From assembly GCA_028023455.1 (NCBI GenBank), contig JAQFVV010000280.1:671001-735000 (forward strand): a DNA stretch of 64,000 nucleotides, read 5' to 3'. The stretch is from Epiperipatus broadwayi (Eukaryota > Onychophora > Udeonychophora > Euonychophora > Peripatidae). Within the stretch, counting starts at the first letter, position 1; every line of letters begins with the position of its first letter. A program made the position numbers and the translations under genes. The notes under the pieces are model-generated. The model saw only the letters and a program-made list of their open reading frames with translations. It had not been told where the DNA came from and ran no database searches. This document shows, in pieces, positions 1 through 12,797 of this stretch.

Positions 1-1133
1 GTAATCACTATCGATGAAAATCTTCTGTCATAAATGAAAGCATTGATTATTCTGCAAGGACACTGAATGAAAAGTTGATAAAGAACATTAATCATGTTTT
101 AATTTTATAATCAAAACATAATATTGGATACTGTAAAATGAATAACTCTTCACTATAGTGCACATTTTAGTGTAAACATCACCTTTAATGAAGTCACTAT
201 TCTATGACATTACCAATCTTACAAATAGCATTTTGAAATTTTTTTTTTTTAAAAAAAAAAAGTTATCAAATTTTTTTTTTAAAGATTGTAATAGTGAATA
301 ATCAATTGCAAATCGAATTAGTGGGTACAAATTGATAATGATCACTATGGCCAAATCCTTGCATAAATATCCATTGCTAACTGGGGTAAAGATGTATAAA
401 ACAAAATTAAGATTGAGATATTTCATTCAGAATTTTTTTAGAGTGACTTTGATTCAGATTCCTTCATAAAAATATAGTCATACTGATTCACATTAGATTG
501 CTTTCATAGTGAATGCAAATCTAGAGTTAAAGAGGTTATGCAGCTCAATAATAACTACTATATGAATAAACCAGAACTGGAAAGTTCTTTGTAATACTAA
601 TTTTATTCTAGCCAAGATGGAAAACTTCTTTATAACTTTCAAACAGCATGTATTATAATATTGCATTCACAGTGCATCATCTATACTTTCAAAATGTAAT
701 TCCTTCACAATGAAAAGATGCTATGCTATATTTTAAAATTAACAATAGCTAATAATCTGAAGATGATGATAATGTGAAACCTAGTCTGGCCTGATATTTA
801 TGATAGAAATTTGTTTTTTTTTTGCTCAAAAAATGTGTTACTTCGTTGAAATGAAGAAGCTTATAATAAAGGAATTCAAAGAGACACAAACTTGGAAATT
901 AAGAAACTGAAGAATTAATAAAAAAATATAAAAAGATTATTATGTTGAAGATAAATCTATAGTTTTAAAAAAATAGTTGATAAATAAGATTATGAATTAT
1001 TTATTAAATCCATTGGAATTTTTTTTTTTTAATGAATATAGGCTAATCCATTTTTTCTTAAATTTACAAAATATTTTTTTTTAGTAGATTATTATAATAC
1101 TTATTGATTTGGTTTATTGGAAATTGAATATCT
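1..1133. other. AT-rich stretch, no gene seen
   Basis: The sequence has A and T homopolymer runs and frequent stops in all frames. I see no splice-flanked conserved peptide, RNA gene or recognisable transposon. It ends at the 4-bp target duplication GTAA of the next element. Confidence 0.6.
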
Positions 1134-1137
1134 GTAA
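1134..1137. repeat. Target-site duplication GTAA, left
   Basis: GTAA directly before TGTACC is repeated at 4231-4234 directly after TTCA. A 4-bp duplication suits LTR retrotransposon integrases. Confidence 0.55.
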
Positions 1138-4100
1138 TGTACCAGTTGAAAATATATGTCCATCCAACAAGATTTAGAATCTGAGCAAAAGTAACCCGAA
1201 TCCAATCATGCCCCAGATACACAGGTCAGGAGCAAACATGAATTCTAACCTGTTTGCCCATTCCCCAAATCTATAACACTATGGACAACACCTATGGTGA
1301 TACCACATAAATTATTTCCGGACTGGTGCTACATCGTTTTGCATGAGAACTCAGCTGATGATGATGATGAGAGATTGAGTGAACCCAAGATATAAGTTAA
1401 AAACATACATAAATATACAGATTATTAAGGAGATTCAAACAACTGGATTAAGTTTAAAAATATAAATATTTATTTGGTCGAAATTGAAGATGAGTTTTAG
1501 ATATATAATCAACTTCACGCCTTTAAAACTTTATTTTCATTATAAACATTTAACACACTTAATGCAGTGATTTTTATTTTAACAAATATTAATTTAGTGC
1601 GGCAGTTACAATACTGAACGTAATGTGACAAAAACAGATTTATCTGGATGGTTTGGTGGATATTTTATACATTTAAAAATATATTTATCAAAATACAATA
1701 GAGTTTCGCTGATTATACGATTTTAGTAGAATTCCTTTGGCCTTTGATACATCAGTTTATTCTCATTTATAGACTTTATTTACAACCATTAAAATAAGGA
1801 TATATTTTGATCAGTAAGTTGACTAAAAACATAATTTATTTTACATTTTCGAAGCGAAACTATAAATACTGGCCTTTATTCTCATTTATAGACTTTATTT
1901 ACAACCATTAAAATAAGGATATATTTTGATCAGTAAGTCAACTAAAAACATAATTTATTTTACATTTTCGACATTTAACGATAGAATATAGCGAAACTCT
2001 ATAAATACAGGAATGGCTTATTTCAATAAAGGGGAGGACAGCTTCATGAGAGGTTGGATTCAAAACTCCAACGGAAAATATTACAAAGTGAAAAATGTTT
2101 CACTATCACATATCATTACGATTTATTTTGTTAAACAGGCTAGAAAACGAAACATAGGAAATGGCGGTGCTAGCATTATGTCAGTGAGAGAGAGAGTGGC
2201 AACTTAGGCTGAGAAAACTTCATTCTTTTTGAAATTGGAATGCCAGCTTCAGGCTGGAGCGATACTGAAAGAAGAAAAAGGTCGGTAGGAAGTTGCTATG
2301 GTTCGGATCACGGTAAAGCCATACAGAGCTTCATCTACACTAACCTGCATGTTCCAGAGGTAAACTTAGACCCTGTTATGAACGAGAACAATAAAAAAGG
2401 ATGGAAGGCTTCAAATCCTGGAATGAGGTACAGGCGAATCAAAAGCAGTATATAAATATATACTTGGAGGAGAAGAATGACAAACGAAGATACAATTGTG
2501 AATCCCTGGAATGAGGTACAGGCGACTCAGATCAGAGCCATATGTGGCTTATTAATAATTTGACATATACCAGCAACGCTATTCTTAGACTATAAAAACA
2601 TTTGATTTAAATACTAAATAAAACCTTAAATGGTTTAACTAATTCGTAATGATATGTTAAAATAATGACTCATGTAAGATAACGTCATTTATCAGAAGTT
2701 AAACTATAATTAATGAAGTGTGCATTTTTCCCCCTTGAATCAATCCTATTTTGTTTAACATAAAAAAAAACTAACATTCACGCACTTAAAAGTGCAAATA
2801 ACAAAATAGAATAAGGTCGCCAGCCTTTTGGCGATGATGATTAATAAGAAATTAATAAAATTAATGGACACCAATATCCACCCAGATTGAAAAGTATTTA
2901 TATATTTTGTATAAACTTGCAATGAAATATTTATTTAAAAGCATATATTCATTTAAAATACAAACTCAATCTTACAAACTATTTACTTATAAATAATAAT
3001 AATTCTTTAATCCCCCCCTCTCTATTCCACAGCAGGATATAGAAGTTTGTAAGACCGGGTTTGATTGGCATTTACAAACAACAAAATTAAGTGAAAATAT
3101 AAAAATATTACAATTAAATCATACCCGCACTAAATTATGAAAAAAATAAGAAGCATGAGTTGGATGAAATATTTTATAAGATTAGTTGATGTTATAAAGA
3201 ATCGATAATAAGGAAATAATTATTAGCTTAACATACTCGCCGATGAGCGAGTTAAAAGAGATTCAAAATGTACAGAAAATATTAATTTTAAAGAGTTTAC
3301 AAGTTAGAATTTAGGTAGTACGAATATAATGACTTTGGGCTGGTTACCTCAGCATTTTATGGAATGAAGTATTGACGAATCTTCTGTGGCAGGCAGCATT
3401 TTTTGATGGCATGGGCACTCTTGATCGGCAGGAGCTACATCTCGGCACTGTGAAGAGTCGGGCTGAAGATGGAGGGGAGGGTGGCTTAGGTCGCTCTACC
3501 CAAAAACCATTGTAAAAATCAAAAAGACTTGAAGTTGGTTAGCGACTATTGACCGAACTCCGGCACAATAGATTTTTGGCCCCATTTATACAAACTTTGA
3601 GTTATTCAAAGAATGTTTTTAATTAAACTTCTTAACTCTTAATCAATCTTTAATTTACAGAAATATTTCCTGTATTGTTATTGGAGATGCAATTGCTAGA
3701 TAACTGTCCAAAAATAAATTCTAATCAATTTTCAGATTGGAAATAGATTTGATAAAAATGTTAACAGCTAACTAAAATCAATTAGTTTTGTTTTAGATTT
3801 TACTTTAATTTAAAAATTCCTTTTTAATCATGAAACAAAGTAATGTTCCCACCCCTTTAATTATTCTTGGACAGTCGGCGATGGCATCTTCCATCTTGAA
3901 TTTTTATGTAGTTTTATAATGAAAAATAATTACAAAATAAATAAGATATAATCAAAGAAAAAAAAAAAATTATTTACAATATTTGTTTGCGCTTTTATAT
4001 GTATAAAAGCTCCATTAATATACGTATATATCTGAGTCGCATCTAGTAACATTAATATCAAAATAAAGAATTTTTTATTTAAAATTTATATTTGTGACTT

Positions 4101-4230
4101 TTATAGACGCTTCTCAGAAAACATGTATAGTTTATATACATATGACAAAAAAAAAAAAAAAAAGCAGGATCAAACATGGGTTAAGTGGTAGAACAGTGAA
4201 ACTCGATCTTAAATAAGGTCGACTGTTTCA
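1138..4230 (+). mobile_element. Solo-LTR-like repeat A, ~3.1 kb
   Basis: The element starts TGTACCAGTT and ends CTGTTTCA, giving the TG...CA ends of retrovirus-type LTRs. It is bracketed by a 4-bp direct repeat GTAA (1134-1137 and 4231-4234), as left by integrase. Two further copies in this window (26256-29491 and 32373-35330) share the same end motifs, each with its own 4-bp duplication. Copy C at 34.6-35.3 kb also shares internal blocks with 3.6-4.2 kb, for example the segment around TTGGAGATGCAA. No gag or pol is present, so I call it a solo LTR. At ~3 kb it is unusually long for an LTR; a terminally conserved non-coding element is the alternative. Two ORFs inside (2013-2207, 2240-2455) resemble nothing I know and are probably chance. 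Confidence 0.6.
1757..2011 (+). repeat. Tandem duplication, ~120-bp unit, two copies
   Basis: The segment beginning TTATTCTCATTTATAG at 1757 recurs at 1877 with very few differences. Each copy ends in a block containing GCGAAACT and TATAAATAC(A/T)GG. The duplication lies inside solo-LTR-like repeat A. A TATAAATA box sits near 2002-2009, so duplicated LTR promoter sequence is possible but unproven. Confidence 0.75.
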
Positions 4231-4234
4231 GTAA

Positions 4235-5310
4235 TTGTATGTGTTTGTGAGATTTAAGGAAAGTTAAATTAGTTAATAAAAGCTAGATATTAGAGACTTT
4301 ATAAATTACCCCCCCCCTCTTTATTTGAAAAGAGTTTGCCTTTATCCATATTTTTCTGATACATTACTTCAGGGATTTATTTTTATTATATATTTATATG
4401 TATAGAACCATAAATAATTTTTTATTATTAATCAATGTTTTAATAAATTATTTTTTTTATTTACAATTATATTTAATGCCCACAGGGCCTTTTATATTTA
4501 AATCTTGCTCTTATTTCCATGCACTACTTATATTTATTCATGTTATTGAGTATGCTTAAGTTCTAGACTAGGGAATATGTCATTAAGTTAACTGATGAAA
4601 TTAAGATATTATAATATGAGAGTAGTATTACATCATATATAGTCCTTTATAAAGAGAAGTAGTGATCTTGGGAACTTATTTGATCTATTCTGATTATAAA
4701 ATTATTAAATGATGTGATTCTTAGTCTGATCTTCATAAATGGTTGTAAATTTGTGATAAGAAAATGTAACTCATGTTTTTTTTAGAGTTTTAAATATGAG
4801 CTTTCTGTATTGGGAATGCATGATTTGATCACCATCATTATTATTCTAATTAATTGACAACTGATTTCTGAATTTCTTCTTTTTTAATAAATTTTGTAAG
4901 TTTTTCATATCAGTACATAAATTTTAATCAAAATGGCATTTATATATATCTCCTATTTTATTCTGTTAGTTAAAATGTTTTTAATGTACGACAATTGGAA
5001 ATAAAATATACATCTCCACACATGCATCTATATTTACATTTGTCCATTCAATTCTTCAATAAATTTTTCTTTTGTTATCATCGTACTTCTATCCATACAT
5101 CCTCCTATATTTTCTTTTATATTATAGAATAATTTGCCAGAAAACTGAAAATTGTAATATAAGAGACAAGCTGTTAAACGTCTCAGCAATTTAAATGAAA
5201 AAAAAAAATAAATTGATTCAGTCTGAAAATAATGTGTTGACAACTTAGAAAAAATATTTGACATACAAAGATATTGATAATATAAAAACATATCCCAAAG
5301 AGTATATTTG
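4235..5310. other. AT-rich stretch, no gene seen
   Basis: This stretch holds C and T homopolymer tracts and short A/T repeats. I see no coding or RNA feature before the 3' end of the minus-strand LINE. Confidence 0.5.
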
Positions 5311-6680
5311 AATGAAGCCATCATCATTATTTCAGTTATTATTAATCCACTGCAGGATGAAAGTCTCTTCTAGTTTAATCCAGTTTCTCCAATTCCTAAT
5401 CTTATTTCTCTACAACGCATCAATTCTTTTCATATATGATCTCTTTCTAGATTTGTTACAATCAATTGGGCATCCAGTTTAAAATTTTAAGTCTGACTAT
5501 TATCATCTCTTTTAGCAATGTCCAGCCCAGCTGCATTTCAATTTTTAATTATTTCAATGATGTCAGTGAAATCTTATTAGCAATTTTTTTTTGTTATTCT
5601 AATATACATCTCTTCATATTTTATTCAATGGTCTCTCAAATATCCAAGTCTCAGATTCATAAGTAAGAAATGGTTAAACAAATCTATTAAAAACTTTTCT
5701 TTTCAAACATGCATGCATATTTCCTTTTAATAATAAATTATTAAAGTTCCATCTAAATTTAATTCTATGATTAATTTCATCCATAGGTTTCTATCTATAT
5801 TAATAATAAAACTAAGATGTTTGTAGTTATTAACTTCTTCTAATTCATAATAATCAATTTTTATTTTCTTCTGAGGAAATCCATTAGATATTAGTTCTAT
5901 TTTTATACTTTCATTAGATGATAACTTTTGCAACATTTCCTGAAGCTGCGAAGCATTATTTGCAAAAAAAACAAACAAACAACAAAACAAAACAAAAACA
6001 AAAAAAAAAACAAAACCCAATCACATCATCTGCAAAATGTAAATGATTTAAATAATCTCCATTTACTTCTACTCCCCATTTTAATCCACAAAATATTTTT
6101 TGTAAAATTGCTATAAAAAGTTTTGAAGATATGGAGTCACTCTGTCATACACCCATTTCAATGTTAATCTTCCTAATATCATTATGTAACCTAATTGTTG
6201 CTATTGCATTTTTATAAATATTTTTCAGAGTTTTTCAGAGTATGACAATATCTTAAGTCTATCTTAATGAGCCAATGCTTTAATAACTGAAAAAATGCTT
6301 ATAGAGTCAACTTCTCTTTTCATAATCTATAAATCCAAAGTATATTGGCAACTCATATTCATTGGTCCTTTCTATAACTTTTCTCAAAGTTCACTTGCAA
6401 TCATCTGTGGTAAAAACATTTTTAAATCCAGCTTATTCTTTTGGTTGATTAGAATCGAGAGTTTGCTGTAGAAAAGTTGTAATCATCTTGATAAATAAAG
6501 ATTTTGTATAGAACTGATAGAAGAATGATATGTCTGTAATTTTTAATATTTTTTTTATGACCTTTTTAAATACTAATAATATATAGGGTATATAAGCATA
6601 GACTTTCACACGACCCACCACTCTCCCCACTATCTCATAACACTAATACACTTGAACACATATATGTTGAAAAGATAAAT

Positions 6681-6735
6681 AATCACCAATATACATATTT
6701 CATGCTAAACCAGCAATCATCAGTTGGTCCAGATT
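6681..6735 (-). ncRNA. Type I hammerhead ribozyme, family 1
   Basis: On the minus strand, CTGATGA is followed by stem II (TGCT/AGCA, loop GGTTT), GAAA, a short stem III, then TTGGTGATT. This last strand pairs with the upstream AATC...CCAA to form stem I with an asymmetric internal bulge. The core residues are intact. It lies in the inverted partial copy of the array. Confidence 0.7.
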
Positions 6736-6807
6736 ACTATTTTTACACATATATGCTATAAGTGCTCAGATATATATTAAGATAGCCAAACCTCATACTT
6801 TAATAGT

Positions 6808-6862
6808 AATCTGGACCAACTGATGATTGCTGGTTTAGCATGAAATACATATATTGGTGATT
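6808..6862 (+). ncRNA. Type I hammerhead ribozyme, family 1
   Basis: The stem I 5' strand is 6808-6819, the core CTGATGA 6820-6826, stem II 6827-6841 (four pairs plus a U-U mismatch where G-C is usual), and GAAA 6842-6845. Stem III (6845-6852) is minimal, two pairs with a 4-nt loop. The predicted cleavage is after A6853, and the stem I 3' strand is 6854-6862 (TTGGTGATT). AATC/GATT and CCAA/TTGG pair around a bulge TGGA, the place where loop-loop contacts stabilise natural hammerheads. All core residues are present. Confidence 0.75.
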
Positions 6863-7281
6863 ATTTATCTTTTCAACATATATGTGTTCAAGTGTATCAG
6901 TGTTATGAGATAGTGTGAAGAGTGGTGGGTCGTGTGAAAGTTTGTGCTCATATACCCTATATATTACATATATAGACACAGGTATATAATTAGCCTGTGT
7001 TTCAGTTATTACATAATAGAAATGTCTGCCCATCCCTTGTATATGTATTAAATGGATTATGTCCTGTATATAAGGAGTCAGATTTGACCTTAAGTCAACA
7101 TGGGTGTGACAAGAATCTCAGCATCAGGGTGGCCTTTGAGCATTCCATTATCAGATTTTCAATTGGATAGACGGTTGAAGAGTTGGAGTGTGGAGTAGAT
7201 TGAAGCTTGTCTATTAAAGTATGAGGTTTGGCTATATTAATATATATCTGAACACTTATAGCATATATGTATGGAGATAGT

Positions 7282-7336
7282 AATCTGGACCAACTGATGA
7301 TTGCTGGTTTAGCATGAAATACGTATATTGGTGATT
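7282..7336 (+). ncRNA. Type I hammerhead ribozyme, family 1
   Basis: Its core is identical to that of the copy 474 bp upstream, with CTGATGA at 7294-7300. It differs in stem III by one base (ACGTAT instead of ACATAT). Predicted cleavage is after A7327. Together with the upstream site it brackets a full monomer. Confidence 0.75.
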
Positions 7337-8689
7337 ATTTATCTTTTCAATATATATGTGTTCAAGGGTATCAGTGTTATGAGATAGTGTGGAGAGTGGT
7401 GGGTCATGTGAAAGTCTGTGCTCATATACTCTATATATCACATATATAGACACAGGTATATAATAAGCCTGTGTTTCAGTTATTAAATATTAATAGTGCA
7501 TTCTTCCAATAATCTGGTACATTTTTCTCAATTACTTATTTGGCATATAACTTTGTTAAAAAAATTTCTATTTCTTCATGTACTTCTTTTAAGGTATGAT
7601 TATAATTTCATCATTTCCTGAAGCTTTTTCTTCTTTCATAGATTTAATTTCATGTCTCACATCATTTAAAATGCTGGACAATTCAAAGATGCAATAACTA
7701 TAGAGAGTACTTTGTTTACTTATTATTATATACTTATTTATAAAACTTTTTCATGCATTTCCTGATGTCATTTGTATATTTAGTATTAATTTCATCTTTT
7801 CTTATTGTGGAAATAACTTTTTTCCAATGCCTAAATATTTTTTTTTTACAGTTTTGAAACTTTTATTAGCTTCTCTAGCTTTTCTTGCTAATTCATAATT
7901 ATATTTTCTTATTTCCATTACTAATTTCTTTTTCATATCAATTTACAAAACTTTGGATATTCAGTTCTTTTTAATGAATCATTTAAAAATATTTTTATAT
8001 TCATTTTTTTCTTTATATACATTTTCTGTCAGTAGAAAATTTGTTGGTAAATTGCTCCTTTTTTGTACCACCAGTTTTTGTTGCAACTCGTAATAGTGTA
8101 TCAGTTATCTTCTTATTGATTTTATTCAAGTCTGAATGATTTTCAAAATCTGTTAATATTTTAAAACTATTTGCAAGTTTTAATTCAAATTTACTAGAAT
8201 GGTTCTATAGATTAGAAATATCAATTATTAATATTATTTTTCTTAACAATTTCACTTTTTAGTCATTTACTAATTCCAATATTAAAATCTCGTATGACAA
8301 TTTAAAAATGTTGTTGGGTATGAACAAAAGCATTTTATGCATCCATATAAAAATCCTTTACTTTTTCATCATAATGAGAATTTGTTAGAATATAAACCTG
8401 AATTATTTGCATTAGATATCTTTCATTAATTTGAATAAAAACTGTCTGGTATATCATTAATCTCTACAATGTTGATCTTTTACTTTTTATTTATAACGAA
8501 TTCCATTCCAGTTGTGTTTTCAACATTTGTGCCTTTGTACTAAGCACATGACTTTTTATATCAATTATTTCTTCACTTTTTTTTCTAATTTCACAAAATT
8601 CAGCTATATTCTATTTAATATTGACAGTTCTTACAGCTTATGCTCTTTTTTTTTTTTCAGCTGAAAGTAATCTGAAGTAGTAAGCACCT

Positions 8690-11600
8690 ATTAATTGCAG
8701 TCTTGCTATCTTAAAAGAAACTTAAGTAGGATGAATTTCTAATGTCCACTCTATACATTCTTGACATTGCAGCTGTTATTACTATGTGATTATTCATATA
8801 ATAAATGAACATGGACAAGATTCTTTCTAACTATCTATCCATCAGTCTGGTGAATTTATTTACTTTTTGATTCCGAGTTTAAGGTCATGAAATGCAATGG
8901 CCTTTTTTCTCAGTTGTCTAATAGTTCTTAACTGAAATTTCAGTTAAATTTTTTTGGAGGCAGAATGAATCTGTGTATGTATGGGTCTTCTTCTTTTTTA
9001 TATTAATAACAGATAAAACTAACTTATGGCCTTTATTCCCAAAAGGCTATAAAGTCATCGGGAAAGTCAGCAATTAGTAGCCAAAAGTGGAGAATTGAAT
9101 GTAGTTCATAGTATGTCTTGAATGGATTTAGAGTATATTTATGAATTTTTACTAAAAAAGAATTACGTTTTTTATTATAGTCTGAAAATGCAACCAGTAT
9201 TATCTCCTCCATACAATGGAGCATTTTAGTAAGAGAAGCAAAGCAATATATCACTATTATTATGACTAGAATTATTGGATCTGATTCAAAATATAATCAG
9301 GCTATTCTTTACAATCACCTGAAGAGTATGGTTTCATATAGATTTTTATACTATCCATTGAAGTAAATGATATTATTTGATAAGTTTTCTTCTTCCATTG
9401 ATGTCTTAATATATTTTGACATTTTGTTCTGTATCATATATAGTACATCTTCAGAAATAAGCAGTTTGAATATTGAGAACACAAATGAGATCAATCAGCT
9501 GTCAAAATTTGAACAATGCAAAATGAACTGCCCATCTTGCTGGTAATGAAAATCATATTATTTTCATTCTAAATTAAAAATTGAAAATATTCTGCAATAG
9601 AAATAAATATTGTAGGCCAAGTGAAGACAATTATAAATTGTAAAAATTATAATAATTCAGACTAATCTCTATATTTTCAATAACTTGATTGTTTTCTTCT
9701 ATTATGCACAGTGCAGAATGAAATGTTATTTTTAATTGCAATGCAATAATAACAAATAATATCTATGGGCTCATTTGGTATAGTGTTATAGTAATTTTGT
9801 AATGAGAAAAACTCCCATTTTCAAAAGATTGGCTATTTACTTATTTTATTATTAATTTGTGAGGAAGAGTAGAATGTTTTTGGAAAAAAGGAGTTTGATT
9901 TTGGTCAATAAATGGTGTTTTGGAAAAAATAGCATGTATGTTATTGAATAATTTTTTTTCCTATATCAAAACATTTACTTTACTATTTCAAGTTTTAGCA
10001 AAGGGAAATACGTTTTAAAAATTATAAAATAAAAAATTGATAAACATAACTAGTATAATACTACAATAACTAATGCATATTTAATTATGATTTGATGTCA
10101 TTCATATTTAAATTTTAAGTACAAATGTAACTTTTTCAAAAAGATTATTAGAAATTCAGTGTTGGAAAGGTTAAAAATATACTTAATAATATTTGCATTA
10201 TTATTGTAATCCTGAAAATCAAAAATGTTAATCTTTTGTTAACTTCCTTCAATAGTATTTTTTTTTAATTTAATAGTATCAGCAGACTGGATCTCAATTA
10301 AAATATACTTTTCACTATTCAGAAAGCATTAGAGGATGCAGTAAAGGAAGTCATGATAAAAATATTTTCTTACATTTTAAAATTAAAACATTAAAAACAA
10401 TAAAATATATTGTGCTGTTTATTTCAGATACTAATAATAATTTGGAAGATAAGTTATAAGAGAATTTTATTATATTTCTCTTTAATTCAGAGACATTAAC
10501 CTATCATGATTTAATTTAAGTATTGTAATTGTATTGTATATCATTTAAAATTAAAAACTTTATCTTTATTTGAAATATATAAAAAATATTTAACTTTGTA
10601 AAATTATTAATAAATTAACTTTGTACAATTTTTAATAAATTTATAAAACCTTTTTTAATATTGAAGATACTTTATTTTTTGTTTTATTTATTGCTTTTTG
10701 ATTGGGTGAGTGGGAGATTAATTACTTGCTGTAAATTATTATGCATTATTGAATAATATGTATCCTTTTGAAGTGTCATGTAAATCAAAGTGTTAAATGG
10801 CAAAAGTATTTTGAAGATTTATTATTCTTTGATTTGGAAAGGATTTAATAATATACAAGCTTTTGTTAGATATTTTTATCTTAAAGATTCAAAAACTGCA
10901 AAAAAAAAAAAAAAAAAAGAATTGTTTTTTCACTGCACTTAAAATTACATTTTACACTTCTTTTTGATAAGATATTAAAAGAGACTTATCATTTTAATGA
11001 TGTTTTATAAAAAATACAACATCAAATTTTAATTGAACACATGAAATAGTAAATTTTATTTAAACCCATGATGTATATTTATATAGTATAGTTTGGGTAA
11101 TTATATAGCAATCAATTACCTATGTTAATGAATTAATGATTTCTTTTGAGTAAAGTGACCAAATATTAAAATAATCATTGTGGGGCATAATTATAATTTT
11201 TAATTTAAAAATAAAATATTTTATAATTAAAATATTATATTTTATTAATTTTATAATAGGTAATTAAACAAATTGAATTTTGTATTTATTAAAATGTATT
11301 TTAAGTTTTTTATCCAATGCTAGTAAGAATAATTAGGCAGTAGAATGAGTAAGAAGTCCAAATAAAATCATTTACTACTATCAGTAATAATTTTCTATTG
11401 TTTGCTACCTTTTAATACCATTTATTGCAGCATTTCAGTTTTACAGCTCCATTACACTATAAACAAATCTCATTTTATATTATCACTACACAGTGTAATA
11501 TAAAGAGATTTCAAATATAATGAATAAATGCTTTGATATATTTACACATATCAAAATCGTTATCACAAATCAAATAACATATGCATTTATTTGATCTATG

Positions 11601-12497
11601 TTGCATTTATTTTTTGCATGTAATGTAAATAGCAAAAAGTAGAACATAATTTGGGCATTATTCATACATAATTAAAAAAATTTTTTTTTTTTTTATTAAA
11701 AGGATGATTTGAAGAAGAAACTTTTAAAATGAATTATTGTACTATAATAATCATTTTAAGTTTGAATTTTATTTTAAAAAATATGAGAATGATATTTCAA
11801 ATGATATTTAGACTTGGTCTAATTATGACTTTATAAGTATCTTTAATAATAATTAAAATTTTTTAGGGAAGAAGAAAACCTTATTATTCATATAGCAAAG
11901 TGAAATGCAGTCAGGTTTGAATTGTAAGCAAAATATCAAATGATACAATGGGAAATATTAGTTTCTAAATAGAAAATGCTAGATAACTTAAAAATAAAAA
12001 ATACAGATTTAGTATTAAAAAAAGAATTTTTTTAAAAATAGCTATTTTATTTATTGATCGCAAAATTAAATATATTTTTATATTATAATGTATATGAAAG
12101 ATCAAATAAAAAAATAATTTCATTAATGGTATTGTTATCCAGCAAAAAAAAAAAGGGAAGAAATATGTAGTTAGTCTACAATTAATAATTAATTTGTTTC
12201 ACTTACAATTAGTTGAGATAACATTGATAGCCATCAGTGGCAAAACAGTTAACAATAATGATGATAAATGTATGATTGTTATGTAAATCTGACAATAGGA
12301 AACAAATTGGGTAAAGTAGGAATAAAGCCAGTTTCTGGAACTCATCGCAGATTTTTGAAACACAGCTTTATTTCAATATGGGATTATTGACTGATTTAGT
12401 TTAAAGATAATATTAGGAATAAATAGTGCTTTTAGTATTAGTTTTTGATCTTGAAATCAAATGCTAACTGTACATAGATTATATATAGTTTTCAATG
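8690..12497. other. AT-rich stretch, no gene seen
   Basis: Long A/T-rich sequence with homopolymers. A small minus-strand ORF at 9033-9254 has no recognisable motif and no splice context, so I do not call it. I see no repeat with defined ends here. Confidence 0.5.
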
Positions 12498-12499
12498 TT

Positions 12500-12797
12500 T
12501 ACTGCTAATGTTATTAATTTGGATTAATAGAATTTGAATTAATAGAATTATATATTGATATGCAAACAAATAAGTTTTTTTTGCATGAAAGGAGCTTACA
12601 GAATATTAAAATTAAGCAGTAAGATTTAATTCTTATTAATTTGCTTAACTTGCTGTTTATTATTTTTCACAATTTCAAATATCTTAAATTAGAGTTCTGC
12701 ATGTTAATACTATAAAAAGCTTTATTATATTTTCATAGTGTTAATTTCCATATCAGACTTTACTAATGTTTATAATTTGTCTAATAAAAGATATAAT
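12500..12797 (+). repeat. Flanking direct repeat, left copy (~290 bp)
   Basis: This block begins TACTGCTAATG and ends AGATATAAT immediately before the 5' LTR. It recurs at 19461-19748 immediately after the 3' LTR. By eye the two copies differ by about four substitutions plus three small indels, the largest a ~15-bp insertion in this copy near GAATTTGAATTAATAG. The copies have the topology of a target-site duplication but are ~60 times longer than normal. Confidence 0.85.

Larger units (their letters stand above)
6581..7485. mobile_element. Retrozyme-like hammerhead repeat array 1 (inserted in LINE)
   Basis: This is a ~0.9-kb insertion made of copies of one ~474-bp unit. A minus-oriented partial copy (6581-6804) abuts plus-oriented copies (6805-7485). 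Three predicted hammerhead ribozymes lie at 6681-6735 (-), 6808-6862 (+) and 7282-7336 (+). The two plus sites are exactly 474 bp apart, so self-cleavage would release one full monomer (6854-7327). Removing 6581-7485 restores the interrupted LINE reading frame (NALL then ILVFKK on the minus strand) with at most about 3 bp (AAT) duplicated. The insertion is therefore younger than the LINE. There is no ORF. Retrozymes are known non-autonomous, hammerhead-flanked retroelements; assignment to that class is inference. Confidence 0.75.
5320..8680 (-). pseudogene. Degenerate APE-type LINE (RTE-like) with EN and RT
   Basis: Read on the minus strand, this is a non-LTR retrotransposon that copies itself by target-primed reverse transcription. 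Near its 5' end (about 8.4-8.7 kb) are apurinic-endonuclease-like phrases, such as the GMEFVINKK type at about 8.5 kb. Downstream on that strand come RT landmarks: FKK..KK..KNYR-like at 6.5 kb, NQPKE.AGF at 6.43 kb, GV.QSDSIS.KLF near 6.14 kb, the catalytic box HFADD at about 6022-6037, then KIKID.YELEEVN.YK.L at 5.8 kb. The end near 5.33 kb reads ETFILQWINNN, a usual RTE-like C-terminus. Frameshifts and stops are everywhere, so it is dead. It is split by a hammerhead-bearing insertion at 6581-7485. Clade assignment within APE LINEs is uncertain. Confidence 0.8.

Noticed and set aside
2013-2455. Two ORFs (64 and 71 aa) inside solo-LTR-like repeat A
   Set aside because: No known motif and not preserved in copies B and C, so not supported as genes.
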